64,000 bases of DNA from JABFXX01 sp036489755 (GCA_036489755.1 DASXFD010000075.1:144168-208167); one strand, 5' to 3'; positions 26,215 through 34,362 are shown, counted from the first letter of the stretch. Numbers and translations: made by a program. The notes: generated from the letters alone by a model not told the origin.

Positions 26215-26810
26215 GCTACGCCCGCCAGCATCTCGACGAGTCCAAGCGCGTGATCGACGGCCTCGATGCCGAAGCGATCGAGCGCGTCGCCGACGTTCTT
26301 CGCGCCACGCGCGACCGCGGCGGCCGGCTGTTCTTTCTCGGCGTCGGCGGCAGCGCGGCGAACTGCTCGCACGCCGTGAACGACTTCCGCAAGATCGCCG
26401 GCTTCGAGGCCTACGCGCCGACCGACAACGTCTCCGAGCTCACGGCCCGCACGAACGACGAGGGTTGGGCCACGGTCTTCGTCGAGTGGCTGCGCACGTC
26501 GCGGCTCGACAAGGACGACACGCTGTTCATCTTCTCGGTCGGCGGCGGCAACGTCGACAAGAACATCTCGCCGAACCTCGTCCACGCGCTCAAGCTCGCG
26601 AAGGAGCGCGGCGCGAGCGTCGTCGGCGTGGTCGGCCGCGACGGCGGCTACACCAAGCAGGTCGCGGACGCGTGCGTGCTGATCCCGACCGTGAACGACC
26701 AGAACATCACGCCGCACTCCGAAGCGTTCCAGGCGGTCGTGTGGCACCTGCTCGTCTCGCACCCCAAGCTCAAGCAGACGCAGACCAAGTGGGAGTCGAC
26801 GACGAAGTAG
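26211..26810 (+). CDS. gmhA: sedoheptulose-7-phosphate isomerase-like SIS protein
   Basis: This 199-residue single SIS-domain protein has FFLGVGGSAANCSHAVNDF around residues 41-59, with the phosphate-binding GGSAAN, and LFIFSVGGGN later. It corresponds to GmhA/LpcA, which converts sedoheptulose-7-phosphate to D-glycero-D-manno-heptose-7-phosphate. The ending TPHSEAFQAVVWHLL resembles the family's C-terminal helix with a conserved Glu. Its place in the heptose operon, overlapping hddC and two bases before the phosphatase gene, supports the assignment. Confidence 0.88.
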   Translation: MSYARQHLDESKRVIDGLDAEAIERVADVLRATRDRGGRLFFLGVGGSAANCSHAVNDFRKIAGFEAYAPTDNVSELTARTNDEGWATVFVEWLRTSRLDKDDTLFIFSVGGGNVDKNISPNLVHALKLAKERGASVVGVVGRDGGYTKQVADACVLIPTVNDQNITPHSEAFQAVVWHLLVSHPKLKQTQTKWESTTK

Positions 26811-26812
26811 CG

Positions 26813-27340
26813 ATGAAGCGCGCGGTGTTCCTCGATCGCGATGGCGTCTTGAACGCCGCGGTGGTGCGCGACGGCAAGCCGTATCCGCCGGCCAACGCCG
26901 CGGCGATGGAGGTGCTGCCGGGCGTGCCCGACGCGCTCGCGCGCTTGCGCGCCGCCGGCTACTTGCTCGTCGTGGTGACGAACCAGCCCGACGTCGCGCG
27001 CGGCAAGCAGACGCGCACCGAGGTCGAGGCGATCCACGACAAGCTGCGCGCCGCGATGCCGCTCGACGCGATCTACACGTGCTGGCACGACGACGACGAC
27101 CACTGCAGCTGCCGCAAGCCGAAGCCGGGCCTGCTCGTGACCGCCGCCACAGATCTCGGAATCGACCTGACGCAAAGCTTCATGGTCGGCGACCGCTGGC
27201 GTGACATCGAGGCCGGCGAAGCCGCAGGTTGCCGGCCGATCTTCGTCGATCTTGATTATCGTGAACGCAGGCCCGAAACTGCGGTACACGTGACCGACCT
27301 GCCTCACGCGGCAACCTGGATCCTGGAGCACTCGCCATGA
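26813..27340 (+). CDS. gmhB: D-glycero-D-manno-heptose 1,7-bisphosphate phosphatase
   Basis: This 175-residue HAD phosphatase has the nucleophile motif AVFLDRDGVLN at residues 4-14 and TNQPDVARG as motif II. The zinc-binding loop CWHDDDDHCSCRKPKPGLL has the Cys/His set typical of GmhB and HisB-N. FMVGDRWRDIEAG is motif IV. It removes the C7 phosphate from heptose bisphosphate in the GDP-heptose route. It starts two bases after gmhA, and its stop overlaps the transaldolase start. Confidence 0.93.
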   Translation: MKRAVFLDRDGVLNAAVVRDGKPYPPANAAAMEVLPGVPDALARLRAAGYLLVVVTNQPDVARGKQTRTEVEAIHDKLRAAMPLDAIYTCWHDDDDHCSCRKPKPGLLVTAATDLGIDLTQSFMVGDRWRDIEAGEAAGCRPIFVDLDYRERRPETAVHVTDLPHAATWILEHSP

Positions 27341-28053
27341 AGTCGATCGATCAGCTCGGCGTCAAAATCTTCGCCGACGGAGCGGATGTCAAAGGCATGG
27401 TCGAGATGTACGGCAAGCCGTACGTCAAAGGGTTCACCACGAACCCGACGCTGATGCGCAAAGTCGGCATCACCGACTACCGCGGCTTCGCGCGCGAAGT
27501 GCTCGCGCAGATTCCGGACCGGCCGATCTCGTTCGAGGTGTTCTCCGACGACTTCTCGGAGATGGAGCGCCAGGCCAAAGAGATCGCGAGCTGGGGCTCG
27601 AACGTCAACGTCAAGATCCCCGTCACGAACACGCGCGGCGAGCCAACTCACGCGCTCGCGCGCCGGCTCTCGCAAGCCGGCGTGAAGCTCAACATCACCG
27701 CGGTGTTCACGCTCGAGCAAGTTCGCGACATCGTCGCGCACCTCGATCCGAAGACGCCTGCGTTCGTTTCGGTGTTCGCCGGCCGCATCGCCGACACCGG
27801 TGTCGATCCGCTGCCGCTGATGGCCGCGGCGCACGCGCTCGTGCACACGTTGCCGCACGCCGAGCTGATCTGGGCGAGCCCGCGCGAGCTGTTGAACGTG
27901 TTCCACGCGGACTCCGTCGGCTGCGACATCATCACGGTCACCAACGACGTGCTCGCGAAGCTCGCGAACGTCGGCAAGGACCTGACGCAGTTCTCGCTCG
28001 AGACCGTGAAGATGTTCCGCGACGACGCCGTCAAGGCGGGCTTTCAGCTGTGA
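27337..28053 (+). CDS. transaldolase-family protein
   Basis: The 238-residue class I aldolase barrel has FTTNPTLM at residues 33-40 and the Schiff-base lysine Lys93 in NVKIPVTN. ITAVFTLEQV and FVSVFAGRIADTG follow on later strands. It belongs to the small transaldolase/fructose-6-phosphate-aldolase group. The ATG overlaps the gmhB stop, placing it firmly inside the heptose operon. Transaldolases make sedoheptulose-7-phosphate, the GmhA substrate, so it may feed this pathway. That link is inferred from position. Confidence 0.9.
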   Translation: MKSIDQLGVKIFADGADVKGMVEMYGKPYVKGFTTNPTLMRKVGITDYRGFAREVLAQIPDRPISFEVFSDDFSEMERQAKEIASWGSNVNVKIPVTNTRGEPTHALARRLSQAGVKLNITAVFTLEQVRDIVAHLDPKTPAFVSVFAGRIADTGVDPLPLMAAAHALVHTLPHAELIWASPRELLNVFHADSVGCDIITVTNDVLAKLANVGKDLTQFSLETVKMFRDDAVKAGFQL

Positions 28054-28057
28054 CCGC

Positions 28058-28417
28058 GTGATCATTCGCGCGCTGCTCCTGCTCGGACTGGCCTCGATCG
28101 GCTGGTTCGTGTTTCTCAAGCGGAACCGGCTGCCGTTTCACATCGTGGTCGTGTTCGCGCTGCTCGGCGTGGCCGGCGCGGCCGTGCTGTTCCCCGACAT
28201 GACGCAAGACGTCGCGAACGTGGTCGGCGTGGGCCGCGGCGCCGACCTCGTGACCTACGTCTCGATCGTCGCGATCATGTTCGTGCTCATTCACTACTAC
28301 ACGAAGTTCGTCGAGCTGCAGCGCAAGCTCACCGAGATGACCCGCGAGGTCGCGATCATGCGCGCGGATCTCGACGAGGCGCAGGCCGATCCAGTCCACG
28401 TCGAGCCCCGTCGCTGA
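28058..28417 (+). CDS. DUF2304-like small membrane protein
   Basis: This 119-residue protein has three hydrophobic segments (about residues 3-20, 27-45 and 65-82) and a charged coiled C-terminus beginning YYTKFVELQRKLTEM. It resembles DUF2304 proteins, which commonly sit next to GT2 genes in polysaccharide loci and whose job is unknown. The start is GTG at 28058, five bases after the transaldolase. It is the last gene of the surface-polysaccharide locus. Confidence 0.75.
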   Translation: MIIRALLLLGLASIGWFVFLKRNRLPFHIVVVFALLGVAGAAVLFPDMTQDVANVVGVGRGADLVTYVSIVAIMFVLIHYYTKFVELQRKLTEMTREVAIMRADLDEAQADPVHVEPRR

Positions 28418-28421
28418 TACT
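28416..28421 (+). promoter_or_regulatory. candidate -10 GATACT, 8 bases before the adenosine deaminase start
   Basis: GATACT is followed by eight bases and then ATG 28430. The same GATACT at seven or eight bases precedes the starts at 36109 and 51579. Such spacing predicts a leaderless transcript. Confidence 0.4.
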
Positions 28422-28429
28422 GTCGAGCC

Positions 28430-29506
28430 ATGGGTGTCGACATCCCGCTGTCGCTGATCGAGCGGCTACCGAAGACCGATCTGCACTGCCACCTCGACGG
28501 CTCGCTGCGGCTCGAAACCGTCCTCGACCTCGCGCGCCAGCAGGGCGTGAAGCTGCCGACGTTCGATCGCAAGGGCTTGTTCGACATGCTCTACGCCGGC
28601 GAGAGCGTCACGTCGCTCGACGACTACCTGCGCGCGTTCGAGATCACGCTGTCGGTGATGCAGCACGAGGGCGCACTCGAGCGCATCGCGTACGAGCTCG
28701 CCGAGGATGCGCACCGCGAGAACGTGCGCTACCTCGAGGTGCGCTATTCACCGCTGTTGCACGTCCGCGAGGGTCTGCGGCCGGCGCAGGTCGTCGAGGC
28801 CGTGCTGCGCGGGTTGCGTGCGGCGAAGCGCGAGCTCGGCATTCGCTACGGCGTGATCTTGTGTGCGATCCGCTCGCAGCCGGCCGAACAATCGCTGCGG
28901 ATCGCCGAGCTGTGCGTCGCGTTCAAGAATCGCGGCGTCGTCGGCTTCGATCTCGCGGGCAGCGAGATCAACAACCCGGCGAAGGTGCATCGCGCCGCGT
29001 TCCAGCTGGTGATCGACAACAACATCAACTGCACTGCACACGCGGGCGAATCGTTCGGCCCGGACTCGGTCCATCAAGCGATCCACAAGTGCGGCGCGCA
29101 CCGCATCGGTCACGGCACGCGGCTCGTCGAGAGCGGCGACTTGTTGAACTTCGTCAACGACCATCGCATCCCGCTCGAGGTGTGCCCGTCGTCGAACGTG
29201 CAGACGCGCGCGGCCGCGTCGTGGGCGGCGCATCCCGTCGACTTCTACGTCGACTACGGGCTCCGCATCACGATCAACACCGACAACCGGCTGATGTCCG
29301 ACACGACGGTGAGCAAGGAGCTCTACCTCTGTCACTCGCACTTCGGGTGGTCGCTCGACACGATCAAGGAGATCGTGATCTCGGGCTTCAAGAGTGCGTT
29401 CATGCCGTACCGCGAGAAGGCCGACCTCGTCGCGGAGATCACGCGCGAGCTCGCCACGTTCACAACGTCCGCGGCCGATCAGCCGAAGCTCGTCACAGCG
29501 TCGTGA
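28430..29506 (+). CDS. add: adenosine deaminase
   Basis: This zinc-dependent TIM-barrel deaminase of 358 residues converts adenosine to inosine. TDLHCHLDGSLR gives the two metal histidines (His19, His21). HAGESFGPDS carries the third, HRIGHGTRL the catalytic histidine region, and INTDNRLMSDTTVS the metal aspartate strand. The NTDN form, rather than NTDD, is also known in a common bacterial subgroup. It stands alone after the polysaccharide locus. Its last 14 bases overlap the convergent lipoprotein gene. Confidence 0.95.
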   Translation: MGVDIPLSLIERLPKTDLHCHLDGSLRLETVLDLARQQGVKLPTFDRKGLFDMLYAGESVTSLDDYLRAFEITLSVMQHEGALERIAYELAEDAHRENVRYLEVRYSPLLHVREGLRPAQVVEAVLRGLRAAKRELGIRYGVILCAIRSQPAEQSLRIAELCVAFKNRGVVGFDLAGSEINNPAKVHRAAFQLVIDNNINCTAHAGESFGPDSVHQAIHKCGAHRIGHGTRLVESGDLLNFVNDHRIPLEVCPSSNVQTRAAASWAAHPVDFYVDYGLRITINTDNRLMSDTTVSKELYLCHSHFGWSLDTIKEIVISGFKSAFMPYREKADLVAEITRELATFTTSAADQPKLVTAS

Positions 29507-30314
29507 ACATGAACTGCACCGGCAACAGCGAGTTGCCGGAGAGATCCATGATCGAGCCGCTCAGCGAGACGGTGACGACCGACGCCGCCGGCAGCACCAG
29601 CGACGGCGTGAAGCTGTAGCTCGCGCCGCTGCCGCTGACGACGCCCGCGATCGGCGCGCCGGCCGTGACCGTGAAGCTCGTCCCGTCGACGCCGGTGACC
29701 GGCTCGCTGAACGCCACGACGATCGTCGCGTTGTCCGGAACGTTGACCGCGTTCGCGAGCGGGCTCGACGACGCGAGCATCGGCGGCTGGTTGTCGATCG
29801 TCGTGAATGTCCAGGTCAACGGCATGAGCGGCGCGGTCATCGTGCTGGTGATCATCGCGGTGACTTGTGCGCTGAGCGTCGCGCCGGCCGGGAGCTCGCT
29901 CGCCGGCATGAACGTCATCGTCAGCGTGCTGTCGTCGTAGGCGACGACGCCCGGCAGCTGGACGCCGGCGCTCGTGGCGACGAGGAACGAGCCCGTCGTG
30001 ACGGTGTCGGCGACGAGCGACTGGTTCGCCGTCGCGGTGATCGGCGCGGTGCGCGAGACGCCGCTGGCGCCGTCGGTCGGCATCGTCGCCACGACCATCG
30101 GGGACAAGATCGGCGAGTCGAGCGAGCCGGCATCGTGGACGCACACCGTGCTCGCCAGCGCACCGATGCGGTGGCAGATCGTGTCGCTACCGCACGTGTA
30201 GTCGTCCGGACAGGAGTTACCGGCGCCGCAGACGAAGCCGCAATCCGGCTCGGGTACTCGATAACATGAGACACCAGCGAGGCAGATCAGCACTACGCTG
30301 TGGATCCGTCGCAT
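29493..30314 (-). CDS. Big_5-type Ig-like domain lipoprotein
   Basis: This 273-residue exported lipoprotein has a signal peptide ending in the lipobox LAGVSC, so acylation at Cys17 is expected. A short Cys-rich stretch follows, CGFVCGAGNSCPDDYTCGS. Then come two bacterial Ig-like (Big_5) repeats recognisable by PTDGASGV / SPLANAVNVPDNATIVVAFSEP and ending FTF- or FTT-type strands. Such proteins are common on myxobacterial surfaces. No enzyme domain is visible. A TACGGT box lies nine bases before its ATG. Confidence 0.82.
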   Translation of the reverse strand: MRRIHSVVLICLAGVSCYRVPEPDCGFVCGAGNSCPDDYTCGSDTICHRIGALASTVCVHDAGSLDSPILSPMVVATMPTDGASGVSRTAPITATANQSLVADTVTTGSFLVATSAGVQLPGVVAYDDSTLTMTFMPASELPAGATLSAQVTAMITSTMTAPLMPLTWTFTTIDNQPPMLASSSPLANAVNVPDNATIVVAFSEPVTGVDGTSFTVTAGAPIAGVVSGSGASYSFTPSLVLPAASVVTVSLSGSIMDLSGNSLLPVQFMFTTL

Positions 30315-30356
30315 CTCTGCGCGACCGTAGCACGTGGTGTACCATTGCTACTTCGG

Positions 30357-31157
30357 ATGCCCGCGAAGATGGATCGCGATCAAGCGCGCGGCCTCGTCGA
30401 GCCGTACTGGCGGCGGCTCTACAACTTCGTGTTCCGGCTCACGCTCGATCGCGACCGCGCCGAGCGCTATCTCGTGGACATCTTCGCGCTCGCGGCACAG
30501 CGCATCGCGTCGCGCCCGACCGGCGATGGCGCGGAGCTCGGCTGGCTCATCGGGCTCGCGAACGGCTTGCTCGAAGAGCGCTTGCCGCGCCAGCCCGAGA
30601 TCAACTTCGATACGCTCGACGAAACGTTGCGCAGCGAGGCCACGCGCACGGACGTGGTGCGATCGCTCAGTGACCCGCAGCGCGACTTCCTGCTGTGGGA
30701 GCTCAAGCAAGGTTGCATGACGTCGGTCGTCAACTGCTTGCCGCCGGGCGAGCGCGCCGCGTTCGTCGTGTGCCACATCCTCAAGCTCCCCGACGAACAA
30801 GCCGCGACGAGCCTCGGCATCACGGAGAGCGCGTACAAGGTGCGACTGTCGCGCGCGCGCAAGAAGATCGGCGACTACCTCGCGCCGCGCTGCGAGCACG
30901 TCAACCCGAACAATCCGTGTCGCTGCCCGGCGCGCGTCGGCACCGCGCTCGCGAAGGGCTTCATTCGCACCGCCGCGCCCGAGCGGCGCGAGGTCTCGCT
31001 GCGCAAGCCCGAGATGCACGTCGCGTACGGTCGCTACGGCACGGGCGCGGGCAACGACGACGTGCCGATGCGCGACATCGCCGCGATCTACGGCAACCTG
31101 CCGGAGCCCGATCCGCCCGACGATCTGCTCGAGCGCCTGCTCGCCGCCGTCAGTTGA
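30357..31157 (+). CDS. ECF-like RNA polymerase sigma factor with Cys-rich C-terminal extension
   Basis: The 266-residue protein has a sigma-70 region 2-like N-terminus (YWRRLYNFVFRLTLDRDRAE) and a region 4 helix-turn-helix with LPDEQAATSLGITESAYKVR followed by LSRARKKI. After region 4 come CEHVNPNNPCRCPARV and about 80 residues without clear homology. The Cys cluster could bind metal. No anti-sigma gene is adjacent, so regulation may lie in the extension itself. The start at 30357 gives MPAKMDRD; an ATG 12 bases later is possible. The 3' end overlaps the acylphosphatase gene by eight bases. Confidence 0.82.
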   Translation: MPAKMDRDQARGLVEPYWRRLYNFVFRLTLDRDRAERYLVDIFALAAQRIASRPTGDGAELGWLIGLANGLLEERLPRQPEINFDTLDETLRSEATRTDVVRSLSDPQRDFLLWELKQGCMTSVVNCLPPGERAAFVVCHILKLPDEQAATSLGITESAYKVRLSRARKKIGDYLAPRCEHVNPNNPCRCPARVGTALAKGFIRTAAPERREVSLRKPEMHVAYGRYGTGAGNDDVPMRDIAAIYGNLPEPDPPDDLLERLLAAVS

Positions 31158-31422
31158 CGACGAACTCGGTGTCGCCGCCGAGCACCGGCAGGTCATCGAC
31201 CGCGACGCGCGACACGCGCGCCGATGACGGGCCGTGCTCGCACCACGCGAGCAGCTCGGCGATGCGAGCGTCGTCGCCTTCCGCTTCGAGCTCGACGGTG
31301 CCGTCGGGCAGGTTGCGCACCCAGCCGACCACGCCGAGCCGCCGCGCTTCTCGGCACGTCGTGGCGCGGAACGACACGCCCTGCACGCGGCCCGACACGA
31401 TCGCGTGGACTCGGCGCGCCAT
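31150..31422 (-). CDS. acylphosphatase
   Basis: This 90-residue alpha/beta protein hydrolyses acyl phosphates. The phosphate cradle GRVQGVSFR (residues 11-19, catalytic Arg19) and GWVRNLPDGTVE (Asn37) are exactly as in the family. The ATG lies four bases after the pirin gene's stop on the same strand, so the two are co-transcribed. The 3' end overlaps the convergent sigma-factor gene. Confidence 0.93.
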   Translation of the reverse strand: MARRVHAIVSGRVQGVSFRATTCREARRLGVVGWVRNLPDGTVELEAEGDDARIAELLAWCEHGPSSARVSRVAVDDLPVLGGDTEFVVN

Positions 31423-31426
31423 GCGC

Positions 31427-32305
31427 TCAGTCTGCCGGAAAGCGCGGGCCTTCGGGCGCCGGCGTGAAGTCGACGTCGTCGCCGGGAATCTTCGCCCACG
31501 TTCCGGATCGCCACTTCTCGGCCATCGCCTCGATCCGCTCCTTCGACGACGATACGAAGTTCCACCAGATGAAGCGCGGGCCATCGAGCGGCTCGCCGCC
31601 GAGCAAGACGAGCCGCGTCGGGCCATCGGCGACCAGCGTCGGGCCTGCGTCCTTGCTCCACACGGCCATGTGCCGCGCCTCGAGCCGCGACGCGCCGGTC
31701 GTGACCGCACCTTCGACCACGTACGCGGCGCGCTCGGCGTACTCGCTCGGCAACGCGATCGCCGCGCCGGGCTCGAGCACGACGTCGACGTAAAACAGCG
31801 GCGACGCCGTGCGCACCGGCGACGCGATCCCGAATGCCTCGCCGCACAACACGCGCGTCGTCGCGCCGCGCTCGACGTGCGCCGGTAGTGCGCTCGCCGG
31901 CGTGTGCTCGAAGAACGCGTCCGTCTCCTCGAGCGCTTTCGGCAGCGCGACCCACAGCTGCAAGCCGTGCACCGGCTTCGGCGCGCCGCCTTTCGCGATG
32001 CGCTCCGAGTGCGCGATGCCCTTGCCGGCGCTCATCCAATTGATCGCGCCCGGCGCGATCGTCTGGTGCGAGCCGAGCGTGTCTCTGTGCACGATCTCGC
32101 CCTCGAACAAGTACGTCACGGTCGCGAGGTTGATGTGCGGATGCGGCCGCACGGCCAGCTCGTCGACGCTCGCTGGCCCCATGTGATCGAGAAACGTGAA
32201 CGGGCCGACCATTCGCCGGCCGATCGCGGGGAGCACGCGCCCGACGACAAAACCGCCGAGATCGCGAGCGCGCGCGACGATCTCGGTCTCGATCTCGACG
32301 CTCAT
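31427..32305 (-). CDS. pirin family protein
   Basis: This 292-residue bicupin protein has the metal-binding histidines in RPHPHINLATVTYLFEGE and GSHQTIAPGAINWMSAGKG, followed by IAHSER. The C-terminal cupin begins near FYVDVVLEPGA. Pirins act as quercetin dioxygenases or redox-linked regulators. Which applies here cannot be seen. A TAGCGT box sits six bases upstream of its ATG. It leads a two-gene unit with acylphosphatase. Confidence 0.92.
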   Translation of the reverse strand: MSVEIETEIVARARDLGGFVVGRVLPAIGRRMVGPFTFLDHMGPASVDELAVRPHPHINLATVTYLFEGEIVHRDTLGSHQTIAPGAINWMSAGKGIAHSERIAKGGAPKPVHGLQLWVALPKALEETDAFFEHTPASALPAHVERGATTRVLCGEAFGIASPVRTASPLFYVDVVLEPGAAIALPSEYAERAAYVVEGAVTTGASRLEARHMAVWSKDAGPTLVADGPTRLVLLGGEPLDGPRFIWWNFVSSSKERIEAMAEKWRSGTWAKIPGDDVDFTPAPEGPRFPAD

Positions 32306-32311
32306 GCGAGC

Positions 32312-32317
32312 ACGCTA
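32312..32317 (-). promoter_or_regulatory. candidate -10 TAGCGT, 6 bases before the pirin start
   Basis: On the minus strand TAGCGT is followed by six bases and the ATG at 32305. The same hexamer is seven bases before the esterase gene at 41661. A TAGCGT direct repeat lies eight bases further upstream. Confidence 0.35.
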
Positions 32318-32323
32318 GCACGC

Positions 32324-32329
32324 TAGAAT
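32324..32329 (+). promoter_or_regulatory. candidate -10 TAGAAT, 8 bases before ATG 32338
   Basis: TAGAAT matches TATAAT at five of six positions. It ends eight bases before the start of the 88-residue gene, so transcription would begin at or near the start codon. Confidence 0.45.
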
Positions 32330-32337
32330 CGGGAGCG

Positions 32338-32604
32338 ATGGACAAGGCCGGAGCCGCGCGGCGCGTCTTGCCAAACATCGAGCAGCTCGTCGCCGGCGCC
32401 GAGACAAGCCTGGCCGACGCGATCAGAGCTCACGCGCTGCGCCCCAAGCTCGAGCGAGACGCGCGGATGGTTCGTCGTCTGAAGCTGACACTCGTGCGGT
32501 TCGAGTTGCTCACCAAGCCTGATGACGCGCAGCTCACTGCGACCAAGGCGACGTGGGAAGCAATATCCGAGGACGAGATCATCGCGATGTACACGGGACG
32601 GTAG
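32338..32604 (+). CDS. hypothetical protein, 88 residues
   Basis: I do not recognise this small soluble protein. It is mostly helical in composition, with a basic centre (LRPKLERDARMVRRLKLTL) and an acidic C-terminal stretch EAISEDEIIAMYTGR. There is no signal peptide, membrane span or cysteine pattern. It stands between pirin (divergent, 32 bases away) and a small proline-rich frame. Codon use is normal for the window, and a good -10-like box precedes it, which supports a real gene. Confidence 0.6.
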   Translation: MDKAGAARRVLPNIEQLVAGAETSLADAIRAHALRPKLERDARMVRRLKLTLVRFELLTKPDDAQLTATKATWEAISEDEIIAMYTGR

Positions 32605-32632
32605 CGGCAGGCGGCTTGCAATCGCTTCGGGC

Positions 32633-32776
32633 ATGGTCACACCCGAGCCGCCGCCGCACCCCGGGACCGAAATCCCGCCGCAAAAAGATCCGCCGCCGAA
32701 CGAGCCGGCGAAGCACGATCCGCCCGTCGAGCCGCCTCAGCCCGGCAACCCGCCAGAGCCTCCGATCGTCGACTGA
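32633..32776 (+). CDS. possible small proline-rich protein, 47 residues
   Basis: The frame begins MVTPEPPPHPGTEIPP and continues as proline/acid-rich text to PPEPPIVD, with PP every few residues and no hydrophobic segment. It abuts the HipA stop on the other strand. Such short Pro-rich frames are sometimes annotated in myxobacterial genomes, but composition alone could keep it open. No ribosome site is evident. Confidence 0.3.
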   Translation: MVTPEPPPHPGTEIPPQKDPPPNEPAKHDPPVEPPQPGNPPEPPIVD

Positions 32777-34012
32777 CTACGCTCGCGCGGCCGTCAGATC
32801 TTCGTGCTCGAACGCCGAGGCCATGCGATCGAGCTGTCGCTTCGTGATGCCCTGAGCTTGGGCGGACGTTCTCCATGCTGCGGTGCGCTTCGCGACTTCG
32901 CGTACGATCGCGTCTGAATCTCGCTTCCCGATGCCGAACGACGCGGTCACCGAGCGGGCGAGCTCGAGCGACGCGGTCTGCTCGGTCTCGTCGATCGCCA
33001 TCGCGTGAATGCGCGGTTTGACGTCGGTTGGCATGGGATTCAAGTCGAACGCGGGCGCGAGCCGCCAACCACCCTCGGCATGAATGAAGCCGTGGTTGCG
33101 TAGATGGTCGTCGGTGTTCGAGACCAAGATGTTGAACACGAGGCGCCGCCAGAGCTGGGCGAGATCCTCGCGCGGCGCGGCGCTCAGCCGCCGGGTCGTG
33201 TCCGCGAGCTCGACATAGCTGCGCACGTCGCCGTCGCGCGCTGCGAGCGCCGTTAGTGCGGACATGTATGGAATTCGTCGTGTGCCTGCTCGATCGAAGC
33301 GCTGCACGATCAGCACCGGCTTCTTCGAGACGAGCTCGAGCCGGCGCGGGGAAACATCGATTCGCGCGGCTGCCGCCATCGCGAGCGTCGCTGCTTCCCA
33401 TCGCGTGATCGGCCATTCGTCGTCCCGCGACGGAAACTTCGCGATCGCGAGCCTGCCTTCAGCATCGCGGACGGTTGCCTTCGGTCGCGCGCCTCCGAGC
33501 GACGTGCCGGGTACGAGTAACAAGGCAAGGTCATCGCCGGTGTCTCGGTCATCGATCACGGCTGCGGTCGCGCGCAACAGACGCGGTAGCTGGACCAGCG
33601 GCGGCACACGGCTGTCTGCGGTGAGAAACGTGGCGGCGTGGGGCTCGCGAAAGCGCAGCGCACCGAGACGGGTCTCGTCGGACACCAACGAGACGAAGTC
33701 GATTGCTCGCAGCGTGCGAGGCGCGCGCGCTTCGGCCTTTGCGCATGCACGCTCGTAACGCCTGAGCAGCGTTTGTCCCCAACGATCCGGGGCGCAATCC
33801 GCGAACGCGTTAAATAGCGCGCGCTCGGTGTGAAACTGGCCGCGCCCGAGGGGGAGCTCGGGGTCGAGCTCGAAGCGAGCGCGATCCGCGAGCCATTCTG
33901 GCGAGTACTCGAAGGATGCAGTTTCGTTGCCGCCGCGCGCACGAGCCCACAGCCGTCCAACGACGACGTTCGACGTTCCGCGGGCGAGCACGACCTCGAG
34001 CTCGCGCTCCAT
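32777..34012 (-). CDS. hipA: HipA-type serine/threonine kinase toxin
   Basis: The 411-residue HipA-fold kinase has an N-terminal HipA domain. The phosphate-binding GTSLGGARPKA (about residues 169-179) is followed by AIAKFP with the ATP lysine. The catalytic NTDDHLRNHGF spans about 299-309 and the metal aspartate is in LAPAFDLNP near 323. It belongs to the family whose founding member phosphorylates glutamyl-tRNA synthetase and causes growth arrest. The upstream HTH gene shares one base with its start, the normal hipBA arrangement. Target and toxicity here are inferred. Confidence 0.9.
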   Translation of the reverse strand: MERELEVVLARGTSNVVVGRLWARARGGNETASFEYSPEWLADRARFELDPELPLGRGQFHTERALFNAFADCAPDRWGQTLLRRYERACAKAEARAPRTLRAIDFVSLVSDETRLGALRFREPHAATFLTADSRVPPLVQLPRLLRATAAVIDDRDTGDDLALLLVPGTSLGGARPKATVRDAEGRLAIAKFPSRDDEWPITRWEAATLAMAAAARIDVSPRRLELVSKKPVLIVQRFDRAGTRRIPYMSALTALAARDGDVRSYVELADTTRRLSAAPREDLAQLWRRLVFNILVSNTDDHLRNHGFIHAEGGWRLAPAFDLNPMPTDVKPRIHAMAIDETEQTASLELARSVTASFGIGKRDSDAIVREVAKRTAAWRTSAQAQGITKRQLDRMASAFEHEDLTAARA

Positions 34013-34338
34013 CAGGGCCTCGCTCGCGGCCGGATGCGCTTCGGCAGATGCTCATCTTCGAGCTGGATCCCGAGGCGGTCGGTCGCCGGATCGACGAGCG
34101 CAGCGAGGCGGTCCACCATCCCCAACACGAACAGCACGCTCGCATAGATTCCGAGCGAGACGGTGGCGTCGCCGCGCTCGACGCGGCCGAGCGTCTTGCG
34201 CGTGATGAACGCGCGCTCGGCCATCACCGCCGTCGAGATCCTACGCCGCCTGCGTGCCGCCGAAATGTCCTCTCCGAGCTTGGCCAGCGCGCGCTTGACC
34301 TGAGCTGGCAGGGCGCGTATCGCCGCCGAGCGTTTCAT
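34012..34338 (-). CDS. hipB: HipB-like HTH antitoxin
   Basis: The 108-residue protein has an XRE-type helix-turn-helix in SAARRRRRISTAVMAERAF and ITRKTLGRVERGDATVSLG, and a C-terminal tail ending RPRARP. It should bind DNA as a dimer, neutralise HipA and autoregulate the operon. A perfect inverted repeat overlaps its start codon and -10 box. Its start at 34338 lies within that repeat, implying a very short or absent leader. It overlaps hipA by one base. Confidence 0.88.
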   Translation of the reverse strand: MKRSAAIRALPAQVKRALAKLGEDISAARRRRRISTAVMAERAFITRKTLGRVERGDATVSLGIYASVLFVLGMVDRLAALVDPATDRLGIQLEDEHLPKRIRPRARP

Positions 34339-34362
34339 AACGGGTCTTATTGTACCCGTTAT
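34337..34362. promoter_or_regulatory. hipBA operator, 9-bp inverted repeat with 8-bp spacer
   Basis: ATAACGGGT and ACCCGTTAT are perfect inverted arms separated by eight bases. From family knowledge, E. coli HipB binds half-sites also separated by eight bases. The repeat covers the hipB start codon and a TACAAT -10 box, so binding would block initiation. Confidence 0.75.
34349..34354 (-). promoter_or_regulatory. -10 box TACAAT of hipBA
   Basis: On the minus strand TACAAT lies ten bases before ATG 34338, in the spacer of the operator. No strong -35 is seen 16-18 bases upstream (GTCGCA at 17). Confidence 0.55.
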
